Shown here: positions 41,758-50,275 of the stretch, one piece after another
Numbering within the stretch: the first letter of the stretch is position 1
Layout of the letters: every line of letters begins with the position of its first letter
Origin: Flavobacterium sp. xlx-214
GTDB lineage: Bacteria > Bacteroidota > Bacteroidia > Flavobacteriales > Flavobacteriaceae
Direction: 5' to 3'
DNA: 64,000 bases
NCBI RefSeq assembly: GCF_013874595.1
Contig: NZ_CP059431.1
Coordinates: 372,001-436,000, forward strand
Translations under genes and position numbers: made by a program
Notes under the pieces: generated by a model
Database searches by the model: none
Seen by the model: only the letters and a program-made list of their open reading frames with translations
What the model was told of the DNA's origin: nothing

Positions 41758-42633
41758 TTAGTTATTTACTTTAATCTTAATTGGTAACGTAAAACTAGAA
41801 CGAACAGTTTTACCGTTGTGTTGTGCTGGTTGCCAGTTAGGCATTGATTTTAAAACACGAATTGCTTCTCTACCTACACCTTGTTTGTCATCTAATACCT
41901 GAATATCAGTAAACTCACCATTTTTCTCAACAACGAATTTTAATCTAACAACAATCTCGGTTACACCACCACCTACATCAGGTGCGTTGAATTTACGAGC
42001 ATAGTTAGAATAAAACTTTGGTAAACCTTCTGCTGGTGCAGCTTTTTGCTGTACAAAGCTATATACTTTGTTTTCATCGTCGCCTTTTTTATCTCCAGTT
42101 CCTTTTCCTTTAGAACCTTTTTCAGCATCACCGGTTTTTTCACCTTTTGATTTAAAGTCACCATCTTTATCTGCCGCGTTATCTTCACGTCCAGATGTTT
42201 TAGTATCATCAAAATCTTTCTGAGAAGTTTTTTGTTCGTTTTTAACTTCTTCGTCTTTCTTAACAACAGTTTCAACGTACTTTACTTCTTCTTGAACTGA
42301 TTTTGAAGCATCTGCTTGTTCTGGTTCTGGCTCAGGAAGTGGTTCTTCCTTAATTTCCTCTACTTCTGGTTCTGGTTCTGGTAACGGTGGTAATTCAACC
42401 TCAGTTACCGAAACTTCTTCAACATCTTTTTTGCCGTTGAATTTATCACCAAATAAACTTGTATAAGCATAAGATCCACCAAAAGCTAAACCTAAACATA
42501 GTATACCTAACAACAATGCAAGCAATGTTGTTTTAGGGTTTTCCTCACGTAATTTGTAAGCGCCGTATTCTTTGTTACGTCCTTCAAAAACGATATTGGT
42601 CCAACCTTTTCCAAATAAATTTATATTAGCCAT
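41758..42633 (-). CDS. tonB: Energy transducer TonB (paralogue 1)
   Basis: 291 residues. FGKGWTNIVFEGRNKEYGAY start, TM near 34-56, an acidic Pro/Glu-rich spacer at about 75-115 (LPPLPEPEPEVEEIKEEPLP), a Lys/Glu/Asp-rich linker and the TonB_C domain (about 205-291; TDIQVLDDKQGVGREAIRVL) ending IKIKVNN. The Pro-Glu spacer is the rigid periplasmic arm typical of TonB and is missing in the downstream paralogue. Part of the exbB-exbD-exbD-tonB operon. Confidence 0.95.
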   Translation of the reverse strand: MANINLFGKGWTNIVFEGRNKEYGAYKLREENPKTTLLALLLGILCLGLAFGGSYAYTSLFGDKFNGKKDVEEVSVTEVELPPLPEPEPEVEEIKEEPLPEPEPEQADASKSVQEEVKYVETVVKKDEEVKNEQKTSQKDFDDTKTSGREDNAADKDGDFKSKGEKTGDAEKGSKGKGTGDKKGDDENKVYSFVQQKAAPAEGLPKFYSNYARKFNAPDVGGGVTEIVVRLKFVVEKNGEFTDIQVLDDKQGVGREAIRVLKSMPNWQPAQHNGKTVRSSFTLPIKIKVNN

Positions 42634-42657
42634 ATATATTGTTTTTATTGAAGCTTA

Positions 42658-43200
42658 TTACATGATTGCTTTTTCAGCATCCGTCATATCTTGAAGCGAA
42701 TAGATTTCAACACCTGTAATAGCCATTTCGTCTAATATATCAATCAAATCTGTGTATGTTGCTTCTTCGGTTCCTTTAATTAAAACAACCAATCCTTCTT
42801 TACCTATTTGACCTTTCGCTTTTAAGTTTGCCATTTTTTGCAAAATTATTTTACGAATTCCGTTTTTTCCATAGGTTTGATCAATAGGTCCTTCTCCTCC
42901 GTAAGGTGCAGTAAACTGTCCCATGTAATATTTTAATTTACGGTCTTTACCAATTAAAACAGTCATGGTTTTAGATTCTTTTGCCTCTTGTGGTGGCACA
43001 TCATTTTTATCCAATTTATCTGGCAAAGTCAAATCCATTGACTGAGGTTTAGATAAAGAGGTGGTTAACATAAAGAACGTAATCAATAAGAATGCCAAAT
43101 CTACCATGGCTGTTAAATCAACCCCAGCGTTTTGTTTTTTACTTCTTACTTTTTTGCCGCCTTTTTTGCCTTCGTTACCACCGGTATTTAATTCTGCCAT
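42658..43200 (-). CDS. exbD: ExbD-type biopolymer transport protein
   Basis: 180 residues. The N-terminal tail GKKVRSKKQNAGVDLTAMVD is followed by one TM at about 30-50 (LAFLLITFFMLTTSL), where the Asp in TAMVDLAF is the proton-relay residue. The periplasmic domain (MTVLIGKDRKLKYYMGQF, DLIDILDEMAITGVEIYSLQ) is ExbD-like. It works with ExbB to convert proton flow into TonB motion. 21 bp after the first exbD. Confidence 0.94.
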   Translation of the reverse strand: MAELNTGGNEGKKGGKKVRSKKQNAGVDLTAMVDLAFLLITFFMLTTSLSKPQSMDLTLPDKLDKNDVPPQEAKESKTMTVLIGKDRKLKYYMGQFTAPYGGEGPIDQTYGKNGIRKIILQKMANLKAKGQIGKEGLVVLIKGTEEATYTDLIDILDEMAITGVEIYSLQDMTDAEKAIM

Positions 43201-43221
43201 TTCTTTTTAAAATTTAGTAGA

Positions 43222-43833
43222 TTAAAAATCGTCTGTTCTTAAACCTGTAACTAGGTAAAAGCGGTTTTGACGTTGTTGTTGTAAAATATTCATTATCTCC
43301 TTAATGGTTCCGTATTGCTCATTAGCATCACCTTTAATAGCCACTTTTAAGAACGATTCTTTACGTTGCCAAGACGATTCACGTGCATTTGTTACCCAAG
43401 AAGCTAACTGATTATTCAAAGAATCTTTATAAGGAATACCTTTATGAAATTCTTCTTTCATTCGATCGCTTGGTGTTTTAGCCAACAAGCTCTTCATTTC
43501 ACGAATATCAGCACCAAAATTTTCTAATCCTGCAAAAGCATTTTTCTCTGCTTCTGTGAACTCGATCTTATATTCACGCCCCATTCTTGTTAAGATATCT
43601 TTACGATCTTCTTTTCCAGCAATACCAATGAAAACATTTTCTTGACCTACAGTAATTGATAAAATATCATCTGAGGGAATTTTTGTTTCTTTAGTAGATG
43701 CAGGCAAATCAACAGGGTGTACTTCTGGTGTTTTTGCTGTAGAGGTTAAAACGAAGAATGTTAGCAATAAGAATGATACGTCGCACATTGCGGTCATATC
43801 AATTCTTGTACTTGATTTTTTCATTTTTGCCAT
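43222..43833 (-). CDS. exbD: ExbD-type biopolymer transport protein
   Basis: 203 residues. N-terminus MAKMKKSSTRIDMTAMCDVS with the proton-relay Asp in TAMCDVSF, one TM at about 17-35 (FLLLTFFVLTST), and a periplasmic domain with a larger middle insertion (EFTEAEKNAFAGLENFGADI) than the sister ExbD. The two ExbD paralogues probably act as distinct subunits or one heteromer; Bacteroidota TonB clusters often carry two. 73 bp after exbB. Confidence 0.94.
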   Translation of the reverse strand: MAKMKKSSTRIDMTAMCDVSFLLLTFFVLTSTAKTPEVHPVDLPASTKETKIPSDDILSITVGQENVFIGIAGKEDRKDILTRMGREYKIEFTEAEKNAFAGLENFGADIREMKSLLAKTPSDRMKEEFHKGIPYKDSLNNQLASWVTNARESSWQRKESFLKVAIKGDANEQYGTIKEIMNILQQQRQNRFYLVTGLRTDDF

Positions 43834-43906
43834 ATTCTTTCTTCTTTTTTAACCAGAATAAATCTGGAATTATACAATGTTTACTAACTACAATAAATAA
43901 GTTAAA

Positions 43907-44722
43907 TTATTTATTGTGTCTTCTGTAAGATTGTGTAATTGCGAATCCAGCCTCATCAATAAAATGTGTTAATTTATCGATTTTAGTTGTGAATAAGTTG
44001 TAGAAAACAATAGCTAAAGTAGATGTACCAATACCTGTAGCAGTGTTCATTAACGCCTCAGAAATACCTGTTGCTAAAGCAGATGAATCTGGAGAACCAG
44101 CTGTAGATAAAGCCGAGAATGCTTTAATCATACCTGTTACTGTACCTAATAAACCTACTAATGTACCAATAGATACTAAAGTTGCTAAAATGATCATGTT
44201 TTTCTCTAACATTGGCATTTCTAATACAGTAGCTTCTTCAATTTCTTTTTGAATTGTTTCTGTAGCTTTATCTGCATCAAAACCTTCACGTTTAACTTCT
44301 TCTAATTTAACTAAAGCTGCTTTTACAACATTTGCAACAGAACCTTTTTGTTTGTCAGAAAGTTCAATAGCCTCTCCAATTTGGTTAGCATTAACTAAAG
44401 ATTGTACTTTAGCAACATAGCCTTTAACATCACCAGAACCAGCTGCTTTACTAACAACAATCCATCTTTCAATACCAAAAACAATAGTAGTTGTCATTAA
44501 TCCAATTAATAATGCAATTACAGGACCTCCTTTATACATCATACCTCTTAAGTTTCCTGGAAGTGGATCTCCATTAGGGTCTCCGTTCATAAAGTTTCCA
44601 GATGCTCCTAAAAAGAAATGCCATACGGCAGCACCAAAACCTAAACATGCAATTATAGTAATCGCCGCAGCAACGTTTGATAATCCTGAACTACTTGGAT
44701 TTTTCTCAACTGTTTGTGTCAT
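43907..44722 (-). CDS. exbB: MotA/TolQ/ExbB proton channel protein
   Basis: 271 residues. Three TM regions: about 20-38 (AAAITIIACLGFGAAVWHFF), 65-90 (PVIALLIGLMTTTIVFGIE), and a paired segment at 180-245 (MIILATLVSIGTLVGLLGTV, TGIGTSTLAIVFYNLF). The conserved LLGTVTGMIKAF and TATGIGTS motifs are the ExbB channel helices. It forms the proton-conducting stator for TonB with ExbD. First gene of the operon; the long AT-rich region upstream holds the promoter. Confidence 0.95.
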   Translation of the reverse strand: MTQTVEKNPSSSGLSNVAAAITIIACLGFGAAVWHFFLGASGNFMNGDPNGDPLPGNLRGMMYKGGPVIALLIGLMTTTIVFGIERWIVVSKAAGSGDVKGYVAKVQSLVNANQIGEAIELSDKQKGSVANVVKAALVKLEEVKREGFDADKATETIQKEIEEATVLEMPMLEKNMIILATLVSIGTLVGLLGTVTGMIKAFSALSTAGSPDSSALATGISEALMNTATGIGTSTLAIVFYNLFTTKIDKLTHFIDEAGFAITQSYRRHNK

Positions 44723-45048
44723 CTTAATAAAATTTAAATTTAATGTTTACTCAATTTTTAAATGTTTGTTTGCTTATACTCAAGCACGGCAAATTTACTT
44801 TTTTAGTTTAAATAAAAAAATAAAAAATCAGGTTGAGTTTTTTAAGAATTTAAAATTAACGAAAAAGAAACAATTAATTTACTTTTTAATATTTTTTTAT
44901 CAAATTCTAATTTAATAAACGTTTCATTGTCAATAATATTGTTTTTTATCACTAAAATTCTCGTAACAATTAATTAATATTGCAATAATATTGTATTTTC
45001 AATAATAATAAGACCTTTATATCTAACAAAAAAACGCATATTTATATA
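44723..45048. other. 326-bp AT-rich divergent intergenic region
   Basis: No gene seen. It separates exbB (minus) from the HerA-like gene (plus) and must carry both promoters. A TAAATTTG octamer on the minus strand near 44791 fits TAnnTTTG but lacks a partner TTG at the usual distance. Long A and T runs otherwise; no inverted repeat of note. Confidence 0.4.
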
Positions 45049-46554
45049 ATGAGTATAGAAAAATTTAAAGAAACCATTACCCAAGGTTATACATTTACAA
45101 CAGATTACATAACTATTGGCGGTGCTTTGTATGAAAAAGAAGCTATTGCCAATTTACCTATTAATATTCCACTCAAAACCTTAAACCGTCATGGTTTAAT
45201 TGCAGGTGCAACGGGTACTGGTAAAACCAAAACCATTCAAGTATTATCTGAACAACTTTCTAACAAAGGAATTCCTGTTTTAATGATGGATGTTAAAGGT
45301 GATTTTAGCGGCATTGCACAACCTGGTGTAAAAACTGCTTTTATTGAAGAGCGCCATGCTAAAATGAATTTGCCTTATGAAACAAGCGCTTTCCCCGTAG
45401 AATTACTTACCATATCTACACAAAACGGCGTGCGTTTACGTGCTACAATTTCTGAATTTGGTCCTGTATTACTTTCGCGAATTTTAGATTTAAATGATAC
45501 GCAAGGTGGTGTACTTTCATTAATTTTTAAATATTGTGACGACAATAAACTTCCTTTATTAGACTTAAAAGATTTAAAAAAAGTAATTCAATACATTACA
45601 AACGAAGGAAAAGAAGCAATTGAAAGTGAATACGGACGTGTTTCAACAGCATCAACAGGTGCCATTTTACGTAAGTTAATTGAATTAGAACAACAAGGAG
45701 CTGATTTATTTTTTGGCGAAACATCTTTTGACATCCATGATTTAATGCGTATTGATGAAAATGGCAAAGGCTACGTTAATATTTTACGCTTAAACGATAT
45801 ACAAGACAAACCTAAATTGTTCTCTACTTTTATGCTTTGCTTATTGGCCGAAGTATACAACACCATGCCAGAACAAGGCGATAGCGGTCAGCCAGAATTA
45901 GTCATTTTTATTGATGAAGCGCATTTAATATTTAAAGAAGCAAGCAAAGCTTTGTTAGATCAAATTGAGACAATAGTTAAGTTAATTCGATCAAAAGGAA
46001 TTGGATTGTATTTCATCACACAAAACCCAACCGATGTGCCTGATGGTGTTTTAGCACAGTTAGGATTAAAAATTCAACATGCCTTGCGTGCTTTTACAGA
46101 TAAAGATAGAAAAGCTATAAAACTAGCATCTGAAAACTTTCCTTCTACTGAATTTTACAAGACAAATGAGGTAATAACAGAATTAGGAACCGGAGAAGCT
46201 TTAGTAACGGTTTTAAACGAAAAAGGAATTCCTACACCCCTAACTGTCTGTATGTTGCGTGCGCCAATGAGTAGAATGGATGTTTTAACAACTACTGAAA
46301 TTGAATCGGTTATTTCAAAATCTAATTTAACTCCAAAATACAATGCAGTTGTTGACAGAGAGAGTGCTTACGAATTGTTAAACAAAAAACTAACTGAAGC
46401 ACCCGCACCTACAAATGAACCTGTAGCAAAAAAAGCAACACAACCTCAAAAGAAAGAAGAAAGTTATATTACAAAACAAGTTGTAAAAGTACTAACTAGC
46501 GCTACTTTTATAAGAGGAGCTTTTGGAGTTTTAACCAAGATGTTTAAAAAATAA
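45049..46554 (+). CDS. HerA-like ATPase (DUF853 family)
   Basis: 501 residues. Walker A GATGTGKTKT at about 53-62, followed by IPVLMMDVKGDFSGIAQPG; Walker B LVIFIDEAHLIF about 285-296; an arginine-finger-type region (IVKLIRSKGIGLYFITQNPTDVPDGV) near 310. A C-terminal tail rich in Lys and Pro ends GAFGVLTKMFKK. This is the DUF853/YjgR branch of HerA/FtsK ATPases, hexameric DNA translocases whose physiological role is unclear. Cytoplasmic. Convergent with kmo; their terminator overlaps both ends. Confidence 0.93.
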   Translation: MSIEKFKETITQGYTFTTDYITIGGALYEKEAIANLPINIPLKTLNRHGLIAGATGTGKTKTIQVLSEQLSNKGIPVLMMDVKGDFSGIAQPGVKTAFIEERHAKMNLPYETSAFPVELLTISTQNGVRLRATISEFGPVLLSRILDLNDTQGGVLSLIFKYCDDNKLPLLDLKDLKKVIQYITNEGKEAIESEYGRVSTASTGAILRKLIELEQQGADLFFGETSFDIHDLMRIDENGKGYVNILRLNDIQDKPKLFSTFMLCLLAEVYNTMPEQGDSGQPELVIFIDEAHLIFKEASKALLDQIETIVKLIRSKGIGLYFITQNPTDVPDGVLAQLGLKIQHALRAFTDKDRKAIKLASENFPSTEFYKTNEVITELGTGEALVTVLNEKGIPTPLTVCMLRAPMSRMDVLTTTEIESVISKSNLTPKYNAVVDRESAYELLNKKLTEAPAPTNEPVAKKATQPQKKEESYITKQVVKVLTSATFIRGAFGVLTKMFKK

Positions 46555-46580
46555 AAACGGATTTTATCCGTTTTTATTTT
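46550..46580. terminator. Bidirectional terminator
   Basis: Arms aataaaaacggat (46550-46562) and atccgtttttatt (46566-46578). It covers the stop codons of the HerA-like gene and of kmo. Confidence 0.88.
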
Positions 46581-47943
46581 TTTCTAATAATTCTAAAATA
46601 TAGTCTTCAACTTCTTGGGTTTCCCATTCAGAATGAATATTAGGTAATTGCATTACTTTTTCCATTACCGTTTTTTGTAAATCGCCAATTGCTAAAGCTT
46701 CATCATATGGTTTTAAACTAAAGGTAACTCTATCATACAATGGCAACCATTTAGTAGGATGCTTTTTTGTAAACCATGCCTCAATACGTTTTTGAAGTAA
46801 AAAATCTTTATCGGCTGTTTTAGTACTCATCTCAATAAAATTGCGGTATGATAATTCTGCAATTGCATCGGCATTTGGTTTTCTATTTTCTTGGTATTTT
46901 TCAAAAACAGTTTCCCAATCGTTTGGAAATTGATCTAATAAATTATTCAACTCCGTAATATCCTCAAATCCAGCATTCATTCCTTGTCCGTAAAAAGGCA
47001 CAATAGCATGCGCAGCATCACCAATTAAAGCAATTTTATCTTTATACGTCCACGGATAACAATGCATGGTAACCAATGAAGATGTTGGATTTTTGAAATA
47101 ATCTGTCTGTAAATTGGGGATTAATTCTTTTGTATCGGGGAAAAACTTTTCAAAAAAAGCAGCTAACTTCTCTTCTGTATTAACTTCTTCAAAAGAATTT
47201 TCACCTTCAAAAGGCATAAACAGTGTACATGTAAAAGAACCATCTTCGTTAGAAAGTGCAATTAACATAAACTCGCCACGTGGCCAAATATGAAAAGAAT
47301 GAGGATCGATTTTATAAGAACCATCTGCATTTGCAGGAATATTAAGTTCTTTATATCCTATGTTTAAGAAAAACTGAGAGTAATTGAAACGATTTTGACG
47401 CTGCATACGATGACGAATACGAGAAAAAGCTCCATCAGCACCAAAAACACGATCAAATGTTTTCTGTTCAAAAGGTCCATGTTCATTTTCTCCTATATAT
47501 AAGGTAGCGGTATCCATGTTTACATCCCAAATTTTTTGATTGAATTGAAATTGAACATCTTCTTTTTCTGCCAAATCAATCATTAATCGGTTCAATCCAC
47601 CACGTGATATAGAATAAATTGCTTCGCCATTAACACCATAAGGCTGAAAAGTAAGCGATCCATCTTGCAAATGAATAGCACGTTTATCCATTGGTATGGC
47701 AATTTTTCTAATTTCATCACCAATACCAATTTCATCTAAAGTATGCCAACCTCTTGTTGATATTGCTAAGTTGATAGATCTCCCAGAAAATTGAATTTTT
47801 CGGATATCATCACTGCGATCAAAAATGGTTACATTAAAATTTTTCTTCTTTAAATAAATTCCTAAAAGTGTTCCTACAAGACCCGCGCCTGCAATAGCAA
47901 TATTATTATTTTTTGTAAGCATAGTACGCTTTTCTATTAACAT
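46564..47943 (-). CDS. kmo: Kynurenine 3-monooxygenase
   Basis: 459 residues; an internal Met eight codons in is a possible alternative start. The FAD-binding Rossmann motif (IAIAGAGLVGTLLGIYLKKK) precedes the KMO signatures GRSINLAISTRGWHTLDEIG, PYGVNGEAIYSISRGGLNR, GADGAFSRIRHRM and ALIGDAAHAIVPFYGQGMNA. It hydroxylates L-kynurenine with NADPH and oxygen in tryptophan breakdown or de novo NAD synthesis. No other pathway gene is in the window. The C-terminal part lacks a clear membrane anchor, as in other bacterial KMOs. Confidence 0.93.
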   Translation of the reverse strand: MLIEKRTMLTKNNNIAIAGAGLVGTLLGIYLKKKNFNVTIFDRSDDIRKIQFSGRSINLAISTRGWHTLDEIGIGDEIRKIAIPMDKRAIHLQDGSLTFQPYGVNGEAIYSISRGGLNRLMIDLAEKEDVQFQFNQKIWDVNMDTATLYIGENEHGPFEQKTFDRVFGADGAFSRIRHRMQRQNRFNYSQFFLNIGYKELNIPANADGSYKIDPHSFHIWPRGEFMLIALSNEDGSFTCTLFMPFEGENSFEEVNTEEKLAAFFEKFFPDTKELIPNLQTDYFKNPTSSLVTMHCYPWTYKDKIALIGDAAHAIVPFYGQGMNAGFEDITELNNLLDQFPNDWETVFEKYQENRKPNADAIAELSYRNFIEMSTKTADKDFLLQKRIEAWFTKKHPTKWLPLYDRVTFSLKPYDEALAIGDLQKTVMEKVMQLPNIHSEWETQEVEDYILELLEKNKNG

Positions 47944-48065
47944 TTAAAAAGTGTTTAAAGTTACTAAAAATGCTGTTTAAATGGCTATTTTTTAAATAAA
48001 TAAATTAAAAATCATTGTTTTAACTTTTTTTTAGTAATTTTAATATAACAAAAAATTGAGCTATT

Positions 48066-48224
48066 ATGAGAGATTTAATTTGGCTAATTGCTGTAGTATT
48101 GATTATACTTTGGGCAGTTGGATACTTTGGCTTTGGTGAAGCCGTAGGTAGTTTTATTCACATTTTATTAGTATTAGCCGTAATTGCAATACTTTACAGA
48201 TTAATAACAGGCAATAAGCCTTAA
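48066..48224 (+). CDS. lmo0937-family small membrane protein (DUF5670)
   Basis: 52 residues. MRDLIWLIAVVLIILWAVGY, then FGFGEAVGSF, then IHILLVLAVIAILYRLITGN: two TM helices joined by the Gly/Phe-rich turn that defines the lmo0937/DUF5670 family of widespread, uncharacterised membrane peptides. It is followed at once by a terminator and preceded by an AT-rich promoter region, so it is an independent small gene. Confidence 0.88.
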   Translation: MRDLIWLIAVVLIILWAVGYFGFGEAVGSFIHILLVLAVIAILYRLITGNKP

Positions 48225-48226
48225 TA

Positions 48227-48256
48227 AAAAAAACCTCCTTTTAGGGAGGTTTTTTA
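48227..48256. terminator. Bidirectional terminator
   Basis: Arms aaaacctcc (48230-48238) and ggaggtttt (48244-48252) with A- and T-runs outside. It serves the small membrane protein and the convergent lipoprotein gene. Confidence 0.85.
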
Positions 48257-48922
48257 AATTGATATGTATAAAGGTTTTATATAGGAATACTCTAATGTTT
48301 GGGAAAATTCTTTAGCCAAAGCTATCATTGATTTTTTATTTGATTCATCAACCAAATAAAAAACTAAACTTTGCTTTTCATTTATTTTAGACGGATCTTC
48401 TTCTAAAACAACCAAACCTAATTCTAAAGCTTTTTTATTTAAAACTGCAACATCAGCTTCTGTTTCAACTTTTATTTCTAAAATATTGGTTTCTTTATAT
48501 ATACGATATTTACTTGACCCTTGTATCACTTTTCTTACAATATGCACTTCAGTAATATTTTGAATTTTAGCGATGTATGTATTTAATTGCTCACAAGACA
48601 AATTTCCTTCTGTAAAATATCCAAAAACAACTTTAGTAGGATATGTTGACACAAAATCAGGCATAATAGTTCTTATCATTCCTTTTTCATCTAAGGGTAA
48701 ATCAAAAAGCGCAAGCTCTTTTAATTTTTCACTTACAACAACATCAGAAACACCATAATTAAACTCAATTGCTACAACATTATTCTTAACATTTTTTGTT
48801 AGTTGTATGTCTTCTTGATAAGAAGAAACAACTTCTTCGTTACAAAAATTTACCACTCTATCATCTGATGAACATGATAAAACCAAAAAAGCAACTAAAA
48901 AAATAAAGGTAATTTTTTTCAT
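48254..48922 (-). CDS. Lipoprotein, unknown function
   Basis: 222 residues. Lipobox VLSC (Cys17) followed by SSDDRVV, the usual Ser/Asp linker. The mature part shows a repeated beta-alpha pattern in two halves (KNNVVAIEFNYGVSDVVVSE and NILEIKVETEADVAVLNKKA), so it may contain two related small domains. No family recognised. It starts 2 bp after the stop of the lipoprotein gene upstream, so the two are cotranscribed and probably act together at the envelope. Confidence 0.87.
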   Translation of the reverse strand: MKKITFIFLVAFLVLSCSSDDRVVNFCNEEVVSSYQEDIQLTKNVKNNVVAIEFNYGVSDVVVSEKLKELALFDLPLDEKGMIRTIMPDFVSTYPTKVVFGYFTEGNLSCEQLNTYIAKIQNITEVHIVRKVIQGSSKYRIYKETNILEIKVETEADVAVLNKKALELGLVVLEEDPSKINEKQSLVFYLVDESNKKSMIALAKEFSQTLEYSYIKPLYISI

Positions 48923-48924
48923 AT

Positions 48925-49431
48925 TTAAAACTTTAAATCAAACCAACCATTACGTATTGTATGAATAACGCCTTTGTCATCAACTGTATCATAAGTAAAA
49001 GCAGCTCCAATAATTCTACTTTTATAATCTAATTTTGTAATTGTAATACTCCCCCCTACTTCTTCATTGGTACTACAACCTATATATTGAACATTAGAAC
49101 CATAGTGCTCATTAACTGCCTTTACATTAGAATTCAAGTTACCTTTAATTGCATATGTCTTCCCTTCTTCTAGCTCAATATTAGAGAACAGGTTAAAAGT
49201 TACAAATTCATCTCCGTTTGATAATTTAACAAACACCCAAACTTGCTGCTTAGAAACGTCTACCAAAAAATCTTGTGGAGCGTTACTTATTGCAGAACCC
49301 ATCATTTTTTTTCCGTCGAAAATTAAAGTAGCAGTATTACTACCTGTTGCAACTTGAGATGTATGAACATTATCATCATTTGAACAAGAAAAAACAAATA
49401 GGGTTGCTATTAAAAATAAAAGTTGTTTCAT
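48925..49431 (-). CDS. Lipoprotein, unknown function
   Basis: 168 residues. Lipobox VFSC (Cys16) and linker SNDDNVHTSQ. The beta-rich mature part (ATLIFDGKKMMGSAISNAP, VWVFVKLSNGDEFVTFNLF, GSITITKLDYKSRIIGAAF) resembles small DUF-type domains of calycin-like fold that Flavobacteria carry in many lipoproteins. First gene of a two-gene transcript with the lipoprotein downstream. Confidence 0.87.
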   Translation of the reverse strand: MKQLLFLIATLFVFSCSNDDNVHTSQVATGSNTATLIFDGKKMMGSAISNAPQDFLVDVSKQQVWVFVKLSNGDEFVTFNLFSNIELEEGKTYAIKGNLNSNVKAVNEHYGSNVQYIGCSTNEEVGGSITITKLDYKSRIIGAAFTYDTVDDKGVIHTIRNGWFDLKF

Positions 49432-49447
49432 AAGAATATTTTTAGCA

Positions 49448-49486
49448 AAAATAAAAAACTCCTAATTACTTAGGAGTTTTTTATTT
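49448..49486 (-). terminator. Terminator of the nusB-DUF1573-yajC operon
   Basis: Arms aataaaaaactcctaa (49450-49465) and ttaggagttttttatt (49470-49485). It touches the yajC stop and is followed by a minus-strand T-rich stretch. Confidence 0.85.
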
Positions 49487-49775
49487 ATTTCTTTTCTACC
49501 ACAGGGTTAGCGTTTGCTTTTTGACTTAGCTCTAATGAAATGGCTGCTTTTTCCATTTTCATTTTACCCGCCATTGTTTCTACAATGATAGTAGTTTCGG
49601 CAATTTCAGAAATTCTACCATGAATACCTGCTTTTGTAATAATTTTATCGCCTACTTTTAAATTACTTTCAAATTCTTTTTCTTTTTTAACTCTGTTTTG
49701 TTGTGGCCTAATCATTAAAAAATACATTGCCCCTAAAATCAAAACAAAAGGTAAAAATTGTTGTAAATTTTCCAT
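49485..49775 (-). CDS. yajC: Preprotein translocase subunit YajC
   Basis: 96 residues. One N-terminal TM (about 6-24: FLPFVLILGAMYFLMIRPQQ) with the family hallmark MIRPQQNRVKKEKEF, then a small beta domain (LKVGDKIITKAGIHGRISEI, TIIVETMAGKMKMEKAAI). It forms an accessory complex with SecDF at the Sec channel. The start is 5 bp after the DUF1573 stop. Confidence 0.96.
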   Translation of the reverse strand: MENLQQFLPFVLILGAMYFLMIRPQQNRVKKEKEFESNLKVGDKIITKAGIHGRISEIAETTIIVETMAGKMKMEKAAISLELSQKANANPVVEKK

Positions 49776-49780
49776 TCTAC

Positions 49781-50269
49781 TTATTCTTTTACATTTGCTT
49801 TAACTGTTAACACCTCGCTACCAGCTTCTGTATTGGTTGTTAATGTTACATTTTTACTTTGTAAACCTGGACTGTTAGCAGAGAAAACTACTTTCATTTT
49901 AGCTGAAGAACCTGGTTTAATTGGATCTTGAGGTTTTTCTGGTACTGTACATCCACAAGAAGCTTTAGCATCAATAATTACTAAATCAACAGTACCTTCG
50001 TTTCTGATTTCAAATTCAACCTCGCTTTTAGAACCTTTTTTTACATCACCAAAATCGTGTGTTGTTTCATTAAACGCAATTTTAGGAAAACCTGTTTGTA
50101 CGTTGTTTGATGTAGCAGTTTCTGTTGCACCATTTGCTGATGATGCTGTAGTTGTTGTTTCTGTAGTAGTTGACGTTGTTTCTTGAACACGTGATGATGC
50201 GTCTTCTTTTTTATTACAAGCTACTAAGCTTAAGGCTGCAAAACCAGCCATTAACATTAATTTTTTCAT
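49781..50269 (-). CDS. DUF1573 lipoprotein
   Basis: 162 residues. Lipobox LVAC (Cys18), a Thr/Ser-rich low-complexity linker to about 55, then one DUF1573 domain (FNETTHDFGDVKKGSKSEVE, DAKASCGCTVPEKPQDPIKP, Ig-like). The Cys pair SCGC is typical for the domain. Outer-face or periplasmic lipoprotein of unknown function, regularly next to yajC and nusB in Bacteroidota. Starts 6 bp after nusB. Confidence 0.92.
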   Translation of the reverse strand: MKKLMLMAGFAALSLVACNKKEDASSRVQETTSTTTETTTTASSANGATETATSNNVQTGFPKIAFNETTHDFGDVKKGSKSEVEFEIRNEGTVDLVIIDAKASCGCTVPEKPQDPIKPGSSAKMKVVFSANSPGLQSKNVTLTTNTEAGSEVLTVKANVKE

Positions 50270-50275
50270 AGTTAA

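Noticed and set aside
41973-42275. 100-codon Lys-rich open frame within tonB
   Set aside because: Shifted frame through the acidic/Lys-rich spacer of TonB; composition follows from the repetitive codons, and no start or spacing supports it.
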